A stretch of DNA of 64,000 bases from Rhytidiadelphus loreus (Eukaryota > Streptophyta > Bryopsida > Hypnales > Hylocomiaceae): contig OX344764.1 in the NCBI GenBank assembly GCA_947034895.1, forward strand, positions 41,418,935 to 41,482,934. The letters are read 5' to 3'. The notes under the pieces are model-generated. The model saw only the letters and a list, made by a program, of their open reading frames with translations, was not told the DNA's origin and did not search any database. Of this stretch, positions 24,370 through 36,374 are shown piece by piece; within the stretch, counting starts at the first letter, position 1; each line of letters starts with the position of its first letter. The translations under genes were made by a program, and so were the position numbers.

Positions 24370-24789
24370 CAACGATTATGGTTGCCACCCAAAGTTGTTA
24401 TATCCCCATTAGTAGATTTGAAAGCCAAAACATGAGTTTTTACACTTGATAAGTTTTTCAAAAGTGGTTGTCCAAGCTGTCAATGTCTAATTAACCTTCT
24501 TCTTTTCACATTTGTAATGTAGCCCTTCACCAACCAAACAACAAATTTGTCATTGGTAACCTACTTAAATCCATAAATTTTAGAGTATAACAGTACAAGA
24601 CTATATGGAAACAAAATTTGCATCAGGATTCAACAATGTATAGGTTGTGCTCAATTTGGAGCACTTTCCAAACATGTCTTCAACATTTGCGTCGGTGATG
24701 AAGACAATATTTTCAGCAAACGTAGAATTAAGTCCTCTACTACCCAATGGTGCTAGTATGTGAGCCTTGAATCTAAACACATAGGTACT

Positions 24790-25010
24790 CTACAACTATT
24801 GGAGATGTTTATAATATACATACTTATAATATAAACATCCTATAACTATGATCAGGAAGGTGCTTGTATTATAGACACCTACAATATAATTAGGCATCTA
24901 TTATGTAAATATCCTATAACCATAAAAGGTCCTTATAACATAGGTACCTACAACATTGGCACCTATAATATAAACATCTTATAACTATGAATGGTGTCTA
25001 AAACATAGGA
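24790..25010. repeat. Diverged ~70-bp tandem repeats
   Basis: Phrases such as CCTATAACTATGA, ACATAGGTACC and CACCTATAATATAAACATC recur about every 65-75 bp across this AT-rich stretch. The units are diverged and no function is apparent. Confidence 0.6.
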
Positions 25011-25575
25011 GCCTAGGCTTCTATATTCATGGACTCGAGATCCCTAGTCTCACATAATAGCAATTGAATGTGCTCTACTACCTATTATAACCCCCTTTCT
25101 TCTTAAAAAAACTTCTTTATCTATGCATTGTGAAAGACAATCTCTTCTTTACATTGATTGGGACAAACCTGAGTTGAGATGAAGAATACTATTGCAACAT
25201 GTTGGCTTCCGTCTACAAGAACACCTTACTTTGTCCCCACGTCAAGTGTTCAATATGTTTAACATATTCAAAAGTATATTGTATGATCAACCACCTCTAC
25301 ATGATGCAAATGTGTATCTAATGGTTCGAAACAATTGAACAATATGGCAAATTGCAAATGTACCAACTACAAAACAACATAACAAGTGGAAGAGTGTTGA
25401 CTATGTCAAAGGAGAAATATTGGGAGTAACATTGTTGCCTTTCCCAGAACTAGGTATAATTGTATCACTAGAGATTGGATTTGACCTTAATAAAAATGTG
25501 TACTGAATTACATGAGGTACATAATCCTCATGCACATGCTCGAATTTTATAAACATGGCAATTTTAGCCATTGGA

Positions 25576-25737
25576 GGTTGTCAAAAATACATTAATTGCA
25601 AGCACTTATACTACATGTACTAGTACTTCTGCAAGATGGACATCTATGAAGATAAATTCATTCATGCACCAAATTATAGCTTCAACGAGGTGAAGCTTCT
25701 TTTAGTTAAAGTAGAGATCATCACAATTTTAGAGTAG
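25576..25737 (+). pseudogene. Possible decayed coding fragment with a C-x5-CKH motif
   Basis: One frame reads GCQKYINCKHLYYMY, a TAG stop, then YFCKMDIYEDKFIHAPNYSF and NEVKLLLVKVEIITILE before a second stop. The composition and the CxCKH-like cluster suggest a former protein, perhaps one with a SWIM-type zinc finger of the kind found in transposase-derived genes. The upstream 400 bp gives only broken fragments. This is weak evidence for a transposon or gene relic. Confidence 0.25.
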
Positions 25738-26828
25738 TCTTGGCCATATTTTTTTATGTACTTCTTTTGTATTGTATTAAAATTTATTACAATTAAAATG
25801 ATTTAAAGTGTATAGAATGCAACAATCCTATGCATCCTTGAAATGTAGGAGTGTGTTTACAAAGTTAAATATTTTTAAAGAAGAAGTTATGTAGTCCTAA
25901 ACCTGTAATTGTGAATTCTAATCTGAAAAAGACACATGAATATATATCCATTTAAAAAAATATATTTGGTCTCTCTTTTTTATTTCAAATGTTTTGTTTG
26001 CTTTGTTTATATTCTTTTTCTTTTATTCCTTTTTCAATAATTATTTTCCATTTTTTTTTCATTTTTTTCATTTTTTTCTTTATTGTGCTCTCATTTTTTT
26101 TCCTTCATTGTCCAATTTAGGAGACATAATTATTTTTATTATTGATTCCCTTACAATCCATTGCTTAGTCATTACTTTATTTATTTATTAGTCTATTATT
26201 TGTTTTCCAATTTTTTTCTATTTTTTGGGAAAGATGCCTTTTTTCATTTATATATATTTTTTCTTAAGTAATGGTCAGTACATTAGGTTGGAATACATTT
26301 GTGAGAAATTCATGAGACTTGAATGTCGTGGCTGAGGTTTGAATCCTATAAGGCCCCAAATTATACTGGTGCATACGATGTCTATAATGAGCTCCTAGCA
26401 AAGCATTGATGTAGAGTAGCATTAGTGGATGCTAGATTATACTTATTATTGTGTTTGTGAGTCACATTAGCCTAATATATTCTACTGTGTTCTTGAAATA
26501 ATTTGTGAGTGCCTCGACATAAAAATTGTAGTGGTTGAATTGAATATTGAATTGTATACCTCAATATGAAGTTGTTTTCTACTCGAAATGAATAGTGACA
26601 ATTTTTGGAAAAAAAATATTGAAATTCACGGTTATAGAAATAACGGTCATAGGTCCTAAAATTTACTAAAAATAGTATATTTTCTTCTCCATTAAAATTA
26701 TTTTTTTCAAAATAAATACTTTTTGGTAAAAAAGTTGAAATTTTTTTATTTCAAGGCTCCCCACTCACAAGCTTCCCGCTCACAGCTCTCAAGCTCCCCG
26801 CTCCAAGCTCACATGCTAGCGTCGTTGC

Positions 26829-26856
26829 TTTAACCCCTAAAAGACCAAGTAGCATT
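26829..26856. mobile_element. Isolated terminus of a TTAA-type element
   Basis: TTAACCCCTAAAAGACCAAG matches the family A to C terminus, but I could not find a partner end downstream. The following 150 bp holds duplicated AACAAAATTTTTAATTTTT blocks. It may be a solo or rearranged end. Confidence 0.4.
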
Positions 26857-28305
26857 TTTCAACAACATGAACAAAATTTTTAATTTTTTTTCATGAACAA
26901 AATTTTTAATTTTTAATTTTTTGGTCATCTATTCATTTTTGGTCATCTATTCATGAACAAAATTTTTAATTTTTTTTCTTTGAAATTTTCACACAACATG
27001 TGGTTGAAGAGTAGCTTTAAGGAAGAACAATTTTCATAACTTTCAACTACAAGGTTAAAAAATTATTTTATGATATGTAGTTTCTTTTAGAGTCCAAGAG
27101 ACATGGTGTAGTATATTTTTTACATAATTCAATTCTTCAACCCCCAGGAACTCTTCTCTCATGGAAGACTCAAAAGGTATCAAGTTGTGGCTTAAGCTAT
27201 ACATAATTAAAGCAAATTGATAAGAAGATGACTTGCCACTTGCAAGCCAATACTATAAATTGATTGCACCACATGTGCAAACTACTTGACAATTTGCTAC
27301 ACTGCTCACCACTTATGAGCTAGCAAATTGACACAAATTACAATACACCAACAAGACACACAAATTGTCTTTTTTTATAAATATTTTTATTGATAATGTC
27401 TATATACAAGTTGACTCAAGAAAACTATGACTCTAATTGCAATGGATACATAAGAGAGAGAAAAGAGAAAAATCAACTAGACTTAAAGTCAAGTGGGAGT
27501 AATAGAAAGACATGTCTATTCATTTAAGTTTCTTCCTATCTACTTGCCCTACTTCAAATCTTTTCATTTAGCCTATTTGATATCTAATCTTGTAAATTGT
27601 CCTTTTATATCGATTATCAACGGATTTATCATGGTCCAATGGAAATACAATCTATTAGCTACTCCTATTTACACTAGAAAAAGCAAATAGACAATTAGAA
27701 AATTCATGTGACTACACATGGGCTCCTTTAAAAATTCATTTAAAAAATAAATAAAAACTTTAAATTGATTTTCTAGATTTATATATATGTGGAAAACTTT
27801 GAATCATTCCAATTTGATTAGTTAGATGAAAGTTATGAGGAGTTTTAGTTTGTAGGCAATTATGGAATCTAACTCTAAAATAAACTTTGAAGTCCTTTAT
27901 TGAACTCAAATTTAAATACTTTTGGAAAAAATTAAAATCATAGGATGTAGATTGTTAATTAAAATATTACATTCATTGGGATCGGCATTTCAATTCCATA
28001 ACTAAATTCTTAAGAATATAGTAATTTAAAAAAATCCTCTACTTCTTTCTACTTACTATTTTTTCAAGTGTGAATATGATTTGTTTTTGTTGAAATTTTT
28101 TATATGCATTCCCAACTTATTTCTTCAACATATTATGGAGAGTTGTAAGTTGTAGGATCTATACATTTTTGGGTAAAAGTTTGAAACATGAAATCTAATC
28201 ATTTAGGAAGAGTTGAAAATATTTCTTTTTGAAATCTAAGCATCATGATCTTGCTATTAATAAGGTTTCTTATTTTGAAATCTTAGGAGGGTATACTCTA
28301 ACAAG

Positions 28306-29222
28306 TTAACCCTATGGGGACAAAATGGATTTTGGGCAAGTTTTTATGGCCTCAATTTTTAGTGAATGTTTTTGAAACTTTCGCATAAGATAGAAAATTT
28401 TCTTAGCTAGTTAGCTTCATGGGAATATAATTTTTATTTCAATTCGTGCCTGAAAGCAAAAGTTACGTTATCCTAAATATAATTTTCATGTTGTTGGACA
28501 GAAAGAGAAATTCACAAAACTTTACAGTTAATTTTTTAAACTATTTTTTCTTGTAGATCATATTTTTGTCTACATGTGAAACTTTGATTCATTCCATTTG
28601 GATTAATGATGTGAAAGTTATGAACAATCTTGTTTTAGGGGCAATCTAAGCATCTTCTTGAAAAAATAACTTATAGGATTCCTTTTCGAATGCAATTTTT
28701 ACAATTTTCCAAAAGAAATTGTTTAAAAGGTTAAATTTTCTTACTAGAACAATCTCACTATTGGGATTATTGCATTTCAATCCCATCTTAGAGCTATTAA
28801 TGATTTAGTTTTTCTTTCAATCTTGAACCTACTTCTATGTTAGAATTTTTAAAGAATGAAAATCAAGTGCTTTTTGTTGGAATTTTTTTTCCTAGACTTT
28901 CAACTCAATTATTCAACATAAGAAATTTTTAATTTGAAGTTCATAGTGCAAAAAGTTCCACAAATGGTATTCAAAGTCATCTAAACTTGTAGGCCAGTGT
29001 TAAAAAAAAACTTTTTTTCCAACTTTGAATGCTAATATTTTCTAATCTGTATGGTCAAACTTCATGAAATTTTAACCACATGATCTAGAACAAGTAAAGA
29101 AAGAGATCCTATTTGTATATTCTAAAATTTTATTTATTTATTTTTCTTGGATGCACGCAACAGAAATGGCAGTTTTGAGTGTTTTTTTACAGAAAAATGA
29201 TCTTGGTCATTTAAGGGTTTAA
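28306..29222. mobile_element. Family A element, degraded copy (A3)
   Basis: This copy is collinear with 17539-18461 over its whole length and in the same orientation, for example GGGGACAAAATGGATTTTGG near the left end and AAATGGCAGTTTTGAGTG near the right. Both termini are worn (TTAACCCTATGGGGAC and TTGGTCATTTAAGGGTTTAA), so it is older than A1 and A2. It has no coding capacity. Confidence 0.75.
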
Positions 29223-30192
29223 TAAAGAATCCTTTGGTTGGATTTGTTAAAAAATAAGGATAGATGAAGATTTTAGCTTTGGTTTGGAGACTAATATATT
29301 CAAGAAATTTTAGGCCTCTCAACAACATGAAAGAACTTTAGGAGTTAAACAATGCAAGATTAACAACCATCTAAACAACCTCCCACTAATTGACAACCTC
29401 ATGAAGAAAATTGATGATGTTTTGAGGACTTGTATTCTAACTATCCTATGTTTGATTCAAGTACTAGTGCTATTTGTATTGTCTTTTGAGTGGAAAGTGA
29501 GAGAATGTGAATTTTAGAGAAGAACATTGAAAGGGGTACAAGTGACATTCAACCATTGGCAATTGAACTTTTCCAAAAAATGTGAAAGGGGTACACAGTC
29601 ACTTGGCCATTGGTTGAAATATTTACATCAATACTTGTGACATATCCTTCCAACCCCATACTTGTATTTCTGTGACATGTGCTTCATCTGCAAATAATAT
29701 AATGGGACAATGTATGGTCATATATATATATATTCCATATGATTGTATATCACGTGTTGTACATATTTTGTAATTTGTATTTGTCTTATATATCCATATT
29801 TGTATATGTATTATTTATTTTTCAAGATCAACAGTGTTGGAGGGAGGAAGAGTTTATCACATCAACGACTCTCAATTTTTACAAAGAACAGGGTGCAACC
29901 TGAACTTGGATGCATCATCAGAGGAGATAGTCTACCTACTTCATAACTTCATACAAAGACTGTTTGTTAAGGGTATATTTTGACAAAATCCTGGAGAGAG
30001 TTCTCTCTTATCAGATGTAATATTTTATCTTCAGAAATATCAGATTGATAAAGTCCAAGTACTGTAACTCAGTGCAAGTTCTTTTTTCTTTTTCTTCTTT
30101 GAAACAAACAGACAATTTTCATTGAAAGAAAAAATACACCAAACCAAGAGACTTAACCTCCAAGAAGAGATTTAAAAAAAAATACTTTTCTT
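29223..30192. other. Intergenic DNA with a possible LINE-type tail
   Basis: No gene is seen. Near the right edge (about 30075-30160) a T-rich run is followed by CAATTTTCATTGAAAGAAAA. This resembles the reverse complement of a LINE 3' end (a TTTCAATGAAAATTG-like sequence plus poly-A), comparable to the better-preserved tail at 32120-32300. Confidence 0.35.
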
Positions 30193-30836
30193 TTAACCCC
30201 TAAATGCCCAAGGCATGTTTTCAGCTTCCTGAAAACTGCTCTAAATTGAACAAAATGCCAACATTTTGATAAGATGTTTCAATTTTTCTGAAATTGTAAC
30301 CGTACAAATTCAAACTAGACTTGTTAGAGATTGCATAGGAAAATAAAGCACAACAATATCACTTATGAAGTGAAAGATTATAATGTTTGATTATGAGGGT
30401 GCTAAAATTGCAAAAAGGAATTGAAGTCTTTTTTGCAAGTCATATCTAAAAAGTTGATGACCAAAAAAATATGAGGTCAACAGGCCTAAATTGAAGAACC
30501 CAAATCAATTTACGACTTCTCAAAATTCACTCTACAATTTTTTAAATGAATTTAGAATGTGATTTTTTCTCCAAGATCTAGTGTATTTGAGGCTCATTTC
30601 CAAGAGCTCTTTACACTATGGAAAGTCAAGATTGCACAGGGTACCCGTGTACAAAATTTCTTATAGAAAAATCATTGTCACTTATTTTCAAGATCGGACT
30701 TTTGGAGGCAAAACTAGACTTCAAGAAGAACATTTAAAAAATATAAACTACTAAAAATAGCAAATTGGCTAGGATTTATTTAACTTCAAAGTTTTGCAAA
30801 CACCATATTTTGGTGCCTTGGGCATTTAGGGGTTAA
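30193..30836. mobile_element. TTAA-flanked inverted-repeat element, family C
   Basis: The left end TTAACCCCTAAATGCCCAAG and the right end CTTGGGCATTTAGGGGTTAA form a perfect inverted repeat that continues for three more bases (GCA and TGC). The body is 636 bp without a transposase frame. Outside the TTAA the flanks differ, so the target duplication is no longer than TTAA. It sits in DNA that looks like a LINE-type relic. Confidence 0.85.
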
Positions 30837-31952
30837 ATGACCCTCAAGAGAACCGACCAAACTAAACAAAACCAAGACCAGAAATTGAACCCAAGAGGGA
30901 GCACCGCCACCCCAGATGGGACTAAGGTAGAACTACCCATTACCACCCTGATTCGCAATCCGACTATATTGGAGCCAACTCTAGGAAAGACAAATATTTT
31001 TTAGAGGTGTGCTTTTGTTTCAGGAGTCAAACCCAAGTGGAATTATAATTTTCCAATAAAAATTGTAATTTCTGTGAATTTTTGAAGTGAAATTGCAAAA
31101 CCACCACTAGATTGGATTCATAAACGTCCTCTTACAACTCAATACCGCTTTCTAATTTATCTAATAGCACTTGAAGATCCACCAATCATTAATTGACACA
31201 TTGTCTTTTAATAGCATTAATAAACTACTCTTGTCAGAATCTGAAGCGAATTTGCATATTTTTTTGACAGAATTGGGACAAAGCTATAGACCATGGAATT
31301 GAATCACTGACAAAATTGGGCAGTTCTACCTTAACTTAAGTTATGGGAGTCAAGACTCCTCACTGAATCAGCATGTGCAGGTTTCAAAACAAAATCCATA
31401 GGACTACAACCATTGGAAGGCCCACAACTGAACTCCCAACTCCTGGCAACTGACTGATAAACTTGGATTTGAAAAGCCTGCCACTGAGGCTACTAAGGTA
31501 GTCGGTTCATAAACCGACCATCTAAGCACTGGAACTGAATTTTGGACAGGTGAAACTGCTCAAAATATTTTTGAATAAATTTTCCTTGAAAGAGAAGAAG
31601 AATTGGCATCTAACCCAAGTTGTTTCATATTTTTTTGGATCATTTTTGAATTAGTTATGAATTTTCAAACGAGATGTGTTGTAGGTCCCTATTTGTGATC
31701 CTAGGTCTTTCATAAAGTGTTCACTGCAACTTCTAAATAGAAATGGGAAAAGAAAGGAAACTGATTGGCTCTTGCAATAATAAATATTATTTTTCTTGAT
31801 TCATTTAATGACAATTAAGGTCAATTCAAGAACCACTTCCAACCCATTCCAATACCATTTATAGGGGCGGTTCTAAATGCCCGAACAGAGTTCGAGCCTC
31901 CTACCTTACTGCCTGATCATTCTAAGAAACCCTTATCAATTTTTGAGATGAT
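30837..31952. other. Intergenic DNA, repeat relics
   Basis: No gene is recognisable. A small hairpin (GTCGGTTCATAAACCGAC) lies at 31501-31518. The text around 30840-30965 is less AT-rich and may continue the retroelement relic interrupted by the family C insertion. Confidence 0.4.
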
Positions 31953-32104
31953 TTCTACACAAAAAGACGACAGACTGCACCTGCACGAGAATGAGCAGTC
32001 CGACTGTAGTGGTAAGAGATTTCTGTTGATGGACTTGTAATAAATGGAACCCATCAACTTGTTCCAGGAACTAAAACTGCATTCAATGCAATAATTGGTG
32101 CCTT

Positions 32105-32315
32105 CAGTTGGGTGATTGTTGGTTTTTTTTTGGTTTTTTTGACACAAATGAAAGGGAATTTCATTGCAGGAGTAAAAATACAAACCATCAGCCACAAGTG
32201 GCCTGACGGGAACGACCAGACAAAAAGAAAAAAAGGAAGGGAAAAGACAGGAGGCAGGGACAGGGGCAGACGAACACGAGCCAGCAAGAGCCAGGCACAG
32301 CAGTTGGGTGATTGT
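32105..32315 (-). mobile_element. 5'-truncated LINE tail with 15-bp target duplication
   Basis: A 181-bp insert (32120-32300) is bounded by two exact copies of CAGTTGGGTGATTGT (32105-32119 and 32301-32315). Read on the minus strand it ends in AATGAAATTCCCTTTCATTT followed by A-rich sequence, as LINE 3' ends do. The right arm of the surrounding inverted repeat holds the same 15-mer uninterrupted (about 33292-33306, reverse strand), which is the empty site. The open frames at 31917-32360 are by-products of this insert. Confidence 0.8.
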
Positions 32316-32498
32316 GAAAAGCATTTTTGTAAGTGAAGTAAGCTTAAATTGCGCACTCATTTTATGAAATTTGACTCCTCTACAGACAGTTGAATATAAT
32401 GCTCATATATTCACACGGTGTTCCTTCAGTTGCATTTTCCATTGTGTTAATGTTCAGTTATACAGACTGTATGTTTTTTCATTGACAGAACTTGAAAT

Positions 32499-33045
32499 TA
32501 AGGTAAACCAGCCTATGACAGGCAGATTGCCTGATGTGGTTTGTTGCCATTAGCAAGAATAATCAAAAAAAATTTCATACAAAGACACATGTGAAAAATG
32601 AAGAAAGCAACTGAAATTTTAATTTTTGGACAAAATATGAATTTTTTGTGAATTTTTGAAGTGTGCTGTCCAGTAAGCTGAAAACAGCCTGTAGACTACC
32701 CCAAATCAGCAAAAAAGTGTTTCCATGATGGTCATCTTCCCTCCTAAAACAGTCATAGCATTTTCTAAGATGGCTACAAGACTTTCTAACATGGACATGA
32801 CATTAAGAAATAAAAAAACTATTTTTTACTACCAATTTAGACTAGATTGGTATAAGTGTCCATGACAGTTACTAATAACTTCATGACTGTACCCCAAGGC
32901 TTTGATAACAACTACAAATCAGCCCAATGCAATCTTAACCCCATTTTTCAGAAAAAGTCTCTCATAGATTGATAAATGACTGTAATGGGGGGGTCAGTAG
33001 GTGTCTGTCATGGGTGGTTTGCCTGTCATGGGCTGGTTTACCTTA
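32499..33045. mobile_element. TA-flanked inverted-repeat element, family F (F1)
   Basis: The left end is TAAGGTAAACCAGCCTATGA and the right end, reverse-complemented, is TAAGGTAAACCAGCCCATGA, both continuing with CAGGCA. The element is 547 bp with TA flanks and no transposase. A larger relative lies at 46750-48008, where the same body is interrupted by another element. Confidence 0.82.
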
Positions 33046-33533
33046 GTGTTGTTTACAAAATGCGTAATGTGAACTGTAAAGTAAAGGATCTGAAATGTTG
33101 AATTGATGGAGGTAGCCAGGGACGCAATTAAGGATTCATTGGGTTCACAATAATGATGCACCTACTGTACCTGAACTTATTTGTCCAATGAAGATTTTGC
33201 TGACTGCTTCAGGCTACCAATGCTACGTCGGCTACCATGTCCACAATGAGTAGGCTGCATTAACTTTTACTTCACTTATGAAATGTTTCTTACAATCACC
33301 CAACTGAATGCACAGATCACATCAAGTGCAGTTTCAGTTCTGTGAACTTCTGAACACAAGTCCATGGATGCCATTTATTAGAAATCCGACATCAGCTGCT
33401 CATTCTCCGGACTGCCTGAGTGACTGGCAGGAGCAGTCTGTTTGTTTTTTTGTGTGTAATAAGGTAACTAAGGTACACCTAAAATTGCACAGATAAGGTA
33501 TTCAGACCTTAAGGTTCCCATTCTTAACCCCTA

Positions 33534-35282
33534 AATATCCAAGCCTTTTTTAAGTGTGTTTTGACTATGAAAAAAGAGCACAGGCTTATAGTTATCCACA
33601 TTGAAGCAATTTTTTTTTTCTCTTCAAAATCTAACCGTACGGATGTTTAACCCCTAAAGGACCAAGGCCTTTTTTCTGCCAGAAAATACTCAAAACTGCC
33701 ATATCTATTAGCAAGGAGTAAAAAAATTGAAAATTGTTTTATTTTCATATCTAACCGTAGGATCTTACACCTAACTAGTATGAGAGTGTGTGTAAAAAAT
33801 TTCAGAATTTTTGACCGCTCAGATTGCAAGATATCAGCGTTTAAAGTGGAAAAAACAAGTTTTTCAGCACATTGCGGGACTAGATTTTTTGACTTTGAAC
33901 ATTTTTAACTTAAATTTTTTGCACTACAGAGTTTTGAGCTTTAAATCTTTATAGTGTAGAATTGAGTTGAGAGTTTAGGTAAAAAAAAATAATTCAAAAA
34001 AAAATTAATTATCATTCTTAAAAAAATTGTTAAGTAGAAGTAGGTATGAGATAGAAGGAAAATCTAAAATATTCATATATTTTAGATGGAATTAAAATGC
34101 ACTAATCCCAATGGTGAGATTGTTCTAGCAAGTAAACCAGATCGTGCAAAAAAGAAAAATTTGAAAAATTTGAAAAATTGCATTAAAAAATGAATCCTAC
34201 AAGTTATTTTTTCCAAGAAGATGCTCTAACTGCCCGAATAACAAGAATGTCCATAACTTTCTCATTATATATCCAAATGAATTGAATCAAAGCTTTCCAG
34301 ATAGACAAAAATATAATCTATGAGAAAAAATAAAATAAAAAATAAAATTCAAATTTTTGTCCATTTTTTGGGGGCTGCCCGAGCTGCCCGCCGTCCCCTT
34401 GTTTGAGCTTATTTGGTCATAACTATTGTTCCCGGGCACCGATTTCGAAAAAAATTATATTCCCATGAAGCTAATCAAATTTTCTACCTCCAAATTTTTT
34501 TTCAAAATATTAGAAGAAAATTTCAGCCCATAGGTACCTGCCCGAAAACGCATTTGTCCCCCGAAGGGACAATGGTCCTTTAGGGGTTAAAGAGCTTGCT
34601 TATTAGTATGCACACCAATCTTGAGTGTAGAATTGCATAAGAGTTGTGAGATTATAACAAGAGAAATGTATGTTTTATTTTTTTAATATGTTGTCCCTCC
34701 CCACAATGTTTCAGAAATTTGCACATAAAAGAAGTTTTTTGGGATTGGAGGTGTCATGAACAACTACAAATTGTGTTAGCACACTAAAATGCCCTTTCAA
34801 AAAACTTAATATCACTTGAAAAAACTATTAAACTCATTACACAAATCCACCTTGCAATTATTGAGATGCAATTTTCTTTTTATAAGTATAAGTAAAAATG
34901 ACTCCAAATCAACACTTACTTGTTTAAATTTTCAATGGTGAAAATCATGAATACACTTTACTCCTTCCATTGGGACCATTTTCAAAGGAAATGGATAAGT
35001 ACAAGCTTTTAGATCTCAAATCAAGTGAAATTGCTCAAAGTTGGAAAATGAAGTAAAATTAGCAAGCTTTGCTCCTCCACTAATGGACATATATGGCTTT
35101 GGAGACCTCCCAACAATCAAATATGTACCTTTTTCAGTGAAAAATGAAAGTTTTCAATAGTTAACCCTAAAAACTCCCTGAATTTTTAAAAAAAATAGTC
35201 AAATGAATTTAACTGCCCACTGCAAAATGAGCCTGAAATTTCAGATCGACCATATGTGGTTGCCTAGGCATTTAGGGGTTAA
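33534..35282. mobile_element. Family B element interrupted by family A (B2)
   Basis: It starts TTAACCCCTAAATATCCAAG and ends GCCTAGGCATTTAGGGGTTAA-like, with TTAA flanks. Once the family A insertion is removed, the remaining ~810 bp aligns in reverse orientation with 3683-4543. It has no coding capacity. Confidence 0.8.
33647..34590. mobile_element. Family A element nested in family B, TTAA duplication shown (A2)
   Basis: The ends are TTAACCCCTAAAGGACCA and TGGTCCTTTAGGGGTTAA, and the body is 936 bp, inverted relative to A1. The left host flank reads CTAACCGTACGGATGT, then TTAA; the right host flank is TTAA, then AGAGCTTGCTTATTAG. The uninterrupted host copy (reverse strand of about 4403-4432) reads CTAACCATATAGATGTTTAA then AGAACTTGCTTATTAG. 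Exactly one TTAA is present in the empty site and two in the filled one. Confidence 0.92.
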
Positions 35283-35700
35283 GGTGAAGGCACCCCATAA
35301 CTGATTGAATAAGCAATTTTGGACGTGACCTGGGGTAGTGCAAGGTAAAGCAAATATTTTCAGACGTGCATTGACAAAAATGACGGGGATTGCAAAAAAA
35401 ATTGGAAGTTTTATTGCTTGAACTGAAATTACTTATGAATTTTGGGAGGCAAAAACTGCGCCAGACCCCTAGCCAATGTCTAGACTCTTCCAATTTTGAT
35501 CAGTGAAGAATTACTTTCCTGCTCATTGCTTCCTACTTTCTTGCTCACTTATGTGTCATGAACTTATTGGTCCAAACCTTGAAGAAGGAGAAAAGCATGC
35601 ATTCCAAAGAGAAAATGGAAATTTGTTTAGCCTTGGTTGGAAATATGGCACCCTATTGATTGTTGATGGGGTGCCAATTAGTAATGGGTGCCTTCACCCT
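35283..35700. mobile_element. Inverted-repeat MITE, family E (E1)
   Basis: It begins AAGGTGAAGGCACCCCAT (with the A shared with the preceding TTAA) and ends ATGGGTGCCTTCACCCTA, a good inverted repeat. The ~420-bp body is homologous to 49525-49909, for example ATTTTGGGAGGCAAAAACT and CCAATGTCTAG. It lies directly next to the end of B2, inside J2. Confidence 0.78.
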
Positions 35701-36374
35701 ATATTGGATTTTTCTTCCTTGGGATCACGTTGGTAGTAAAAATGGGACTTTAGATTCTCTTAGAATGCATTTTTTGGACGTTGTATGAATAAACTACGAA
35801 TTTTCAAAGTATTAGAAACATGTGTTCCTAAAAGTGATTATAGAGTCTTATGAATAGTGGGAGTACATTTTAGGCAAGAATCTCTAGTGTGTAATTTTAG
35901 GTGTAGTTACCTTATTGTAGAAATCATTGCATAGCAAGGGTGTGGACCATGGCTTCTTCTTTTTTTCCATTTTTTATGAAGTGCCAAAGTGGAGATATAA
36001 AATGTTAGAGTGGTGCTCTAAAATTCAACATTCATCCACATATCGGATAGAAATATCACACTAGCACATCAATACCACATGTCCACAATTCTATTTTTGT
36101 CTACAATCCGGCAATTTCATCCAAGTTTTTTTTTAATTCAATTTTTTTTGGCTAAAAACTTCACAGATTGTTGCCATTTTCTAGCCAAATTATTTTCTTC
36201 TAGTATGGAAGCCAGAAAGCCCTGGTGTGATCTATGGAAGTACGTAATCTAATTAGTGTTTCCAAAATTGATGGAGAAGGCAATAGCCTCGGTGTCAGGC
36301 TTTCAAATCCAAATAAAAAGTTGCCGGGAGTTGTGGGCAGATGGATTTTCATTTTGAATGAAGCCTGCACTCAG

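Larger units (their letters stand above)
31953..33459. mobile_element. Long inverted-repeat (foldback-like) element, family I
   Basis: The left arm (31953-32345) and right arm (about 33235-33459) are diverged reverse complements over about 200 bp. Shared landmarks are TACACAAAAAGACGACAGAC versus TACACACAAAAAAACAAACA, GAGAATGAGCAG, a TAATAAATGG block, AAACTGCA, CAGTTGGGTGATTGT and TAAGTGAAGTAA. The left arm is interrupted by a truncated LINE tail (32120-32300), and the loop carries an F element (32499-33045). No transposase is seen. Confidence 0.7.
33460..35914. mobile_element. Family J element split by nested insertions (J2)
   Basis: The left piece (33460-33533) begins TAAGGTAACTAAGGTACACC and runs to GGTTCCCATTC. 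The right piece (about 35701-35914) resumes at TATTGGATTTTTC and ends TTTTAGGTGTAGTTACCTTA. The intact copy at 36375-36653 has these two parts joined (GGTTCCCATTGTTATATTGG). Between them lie family B (33534-35282) and family E (35283-35700) insertions, and family B in turn carries family A. Confidence 0.75.

Noticed and set aside
31917..32360. 147- and 100-residue open frames on the minus strand
   Set aside because: They run across the truncated LINE tail and its target duplication, so they are insertion by-products.
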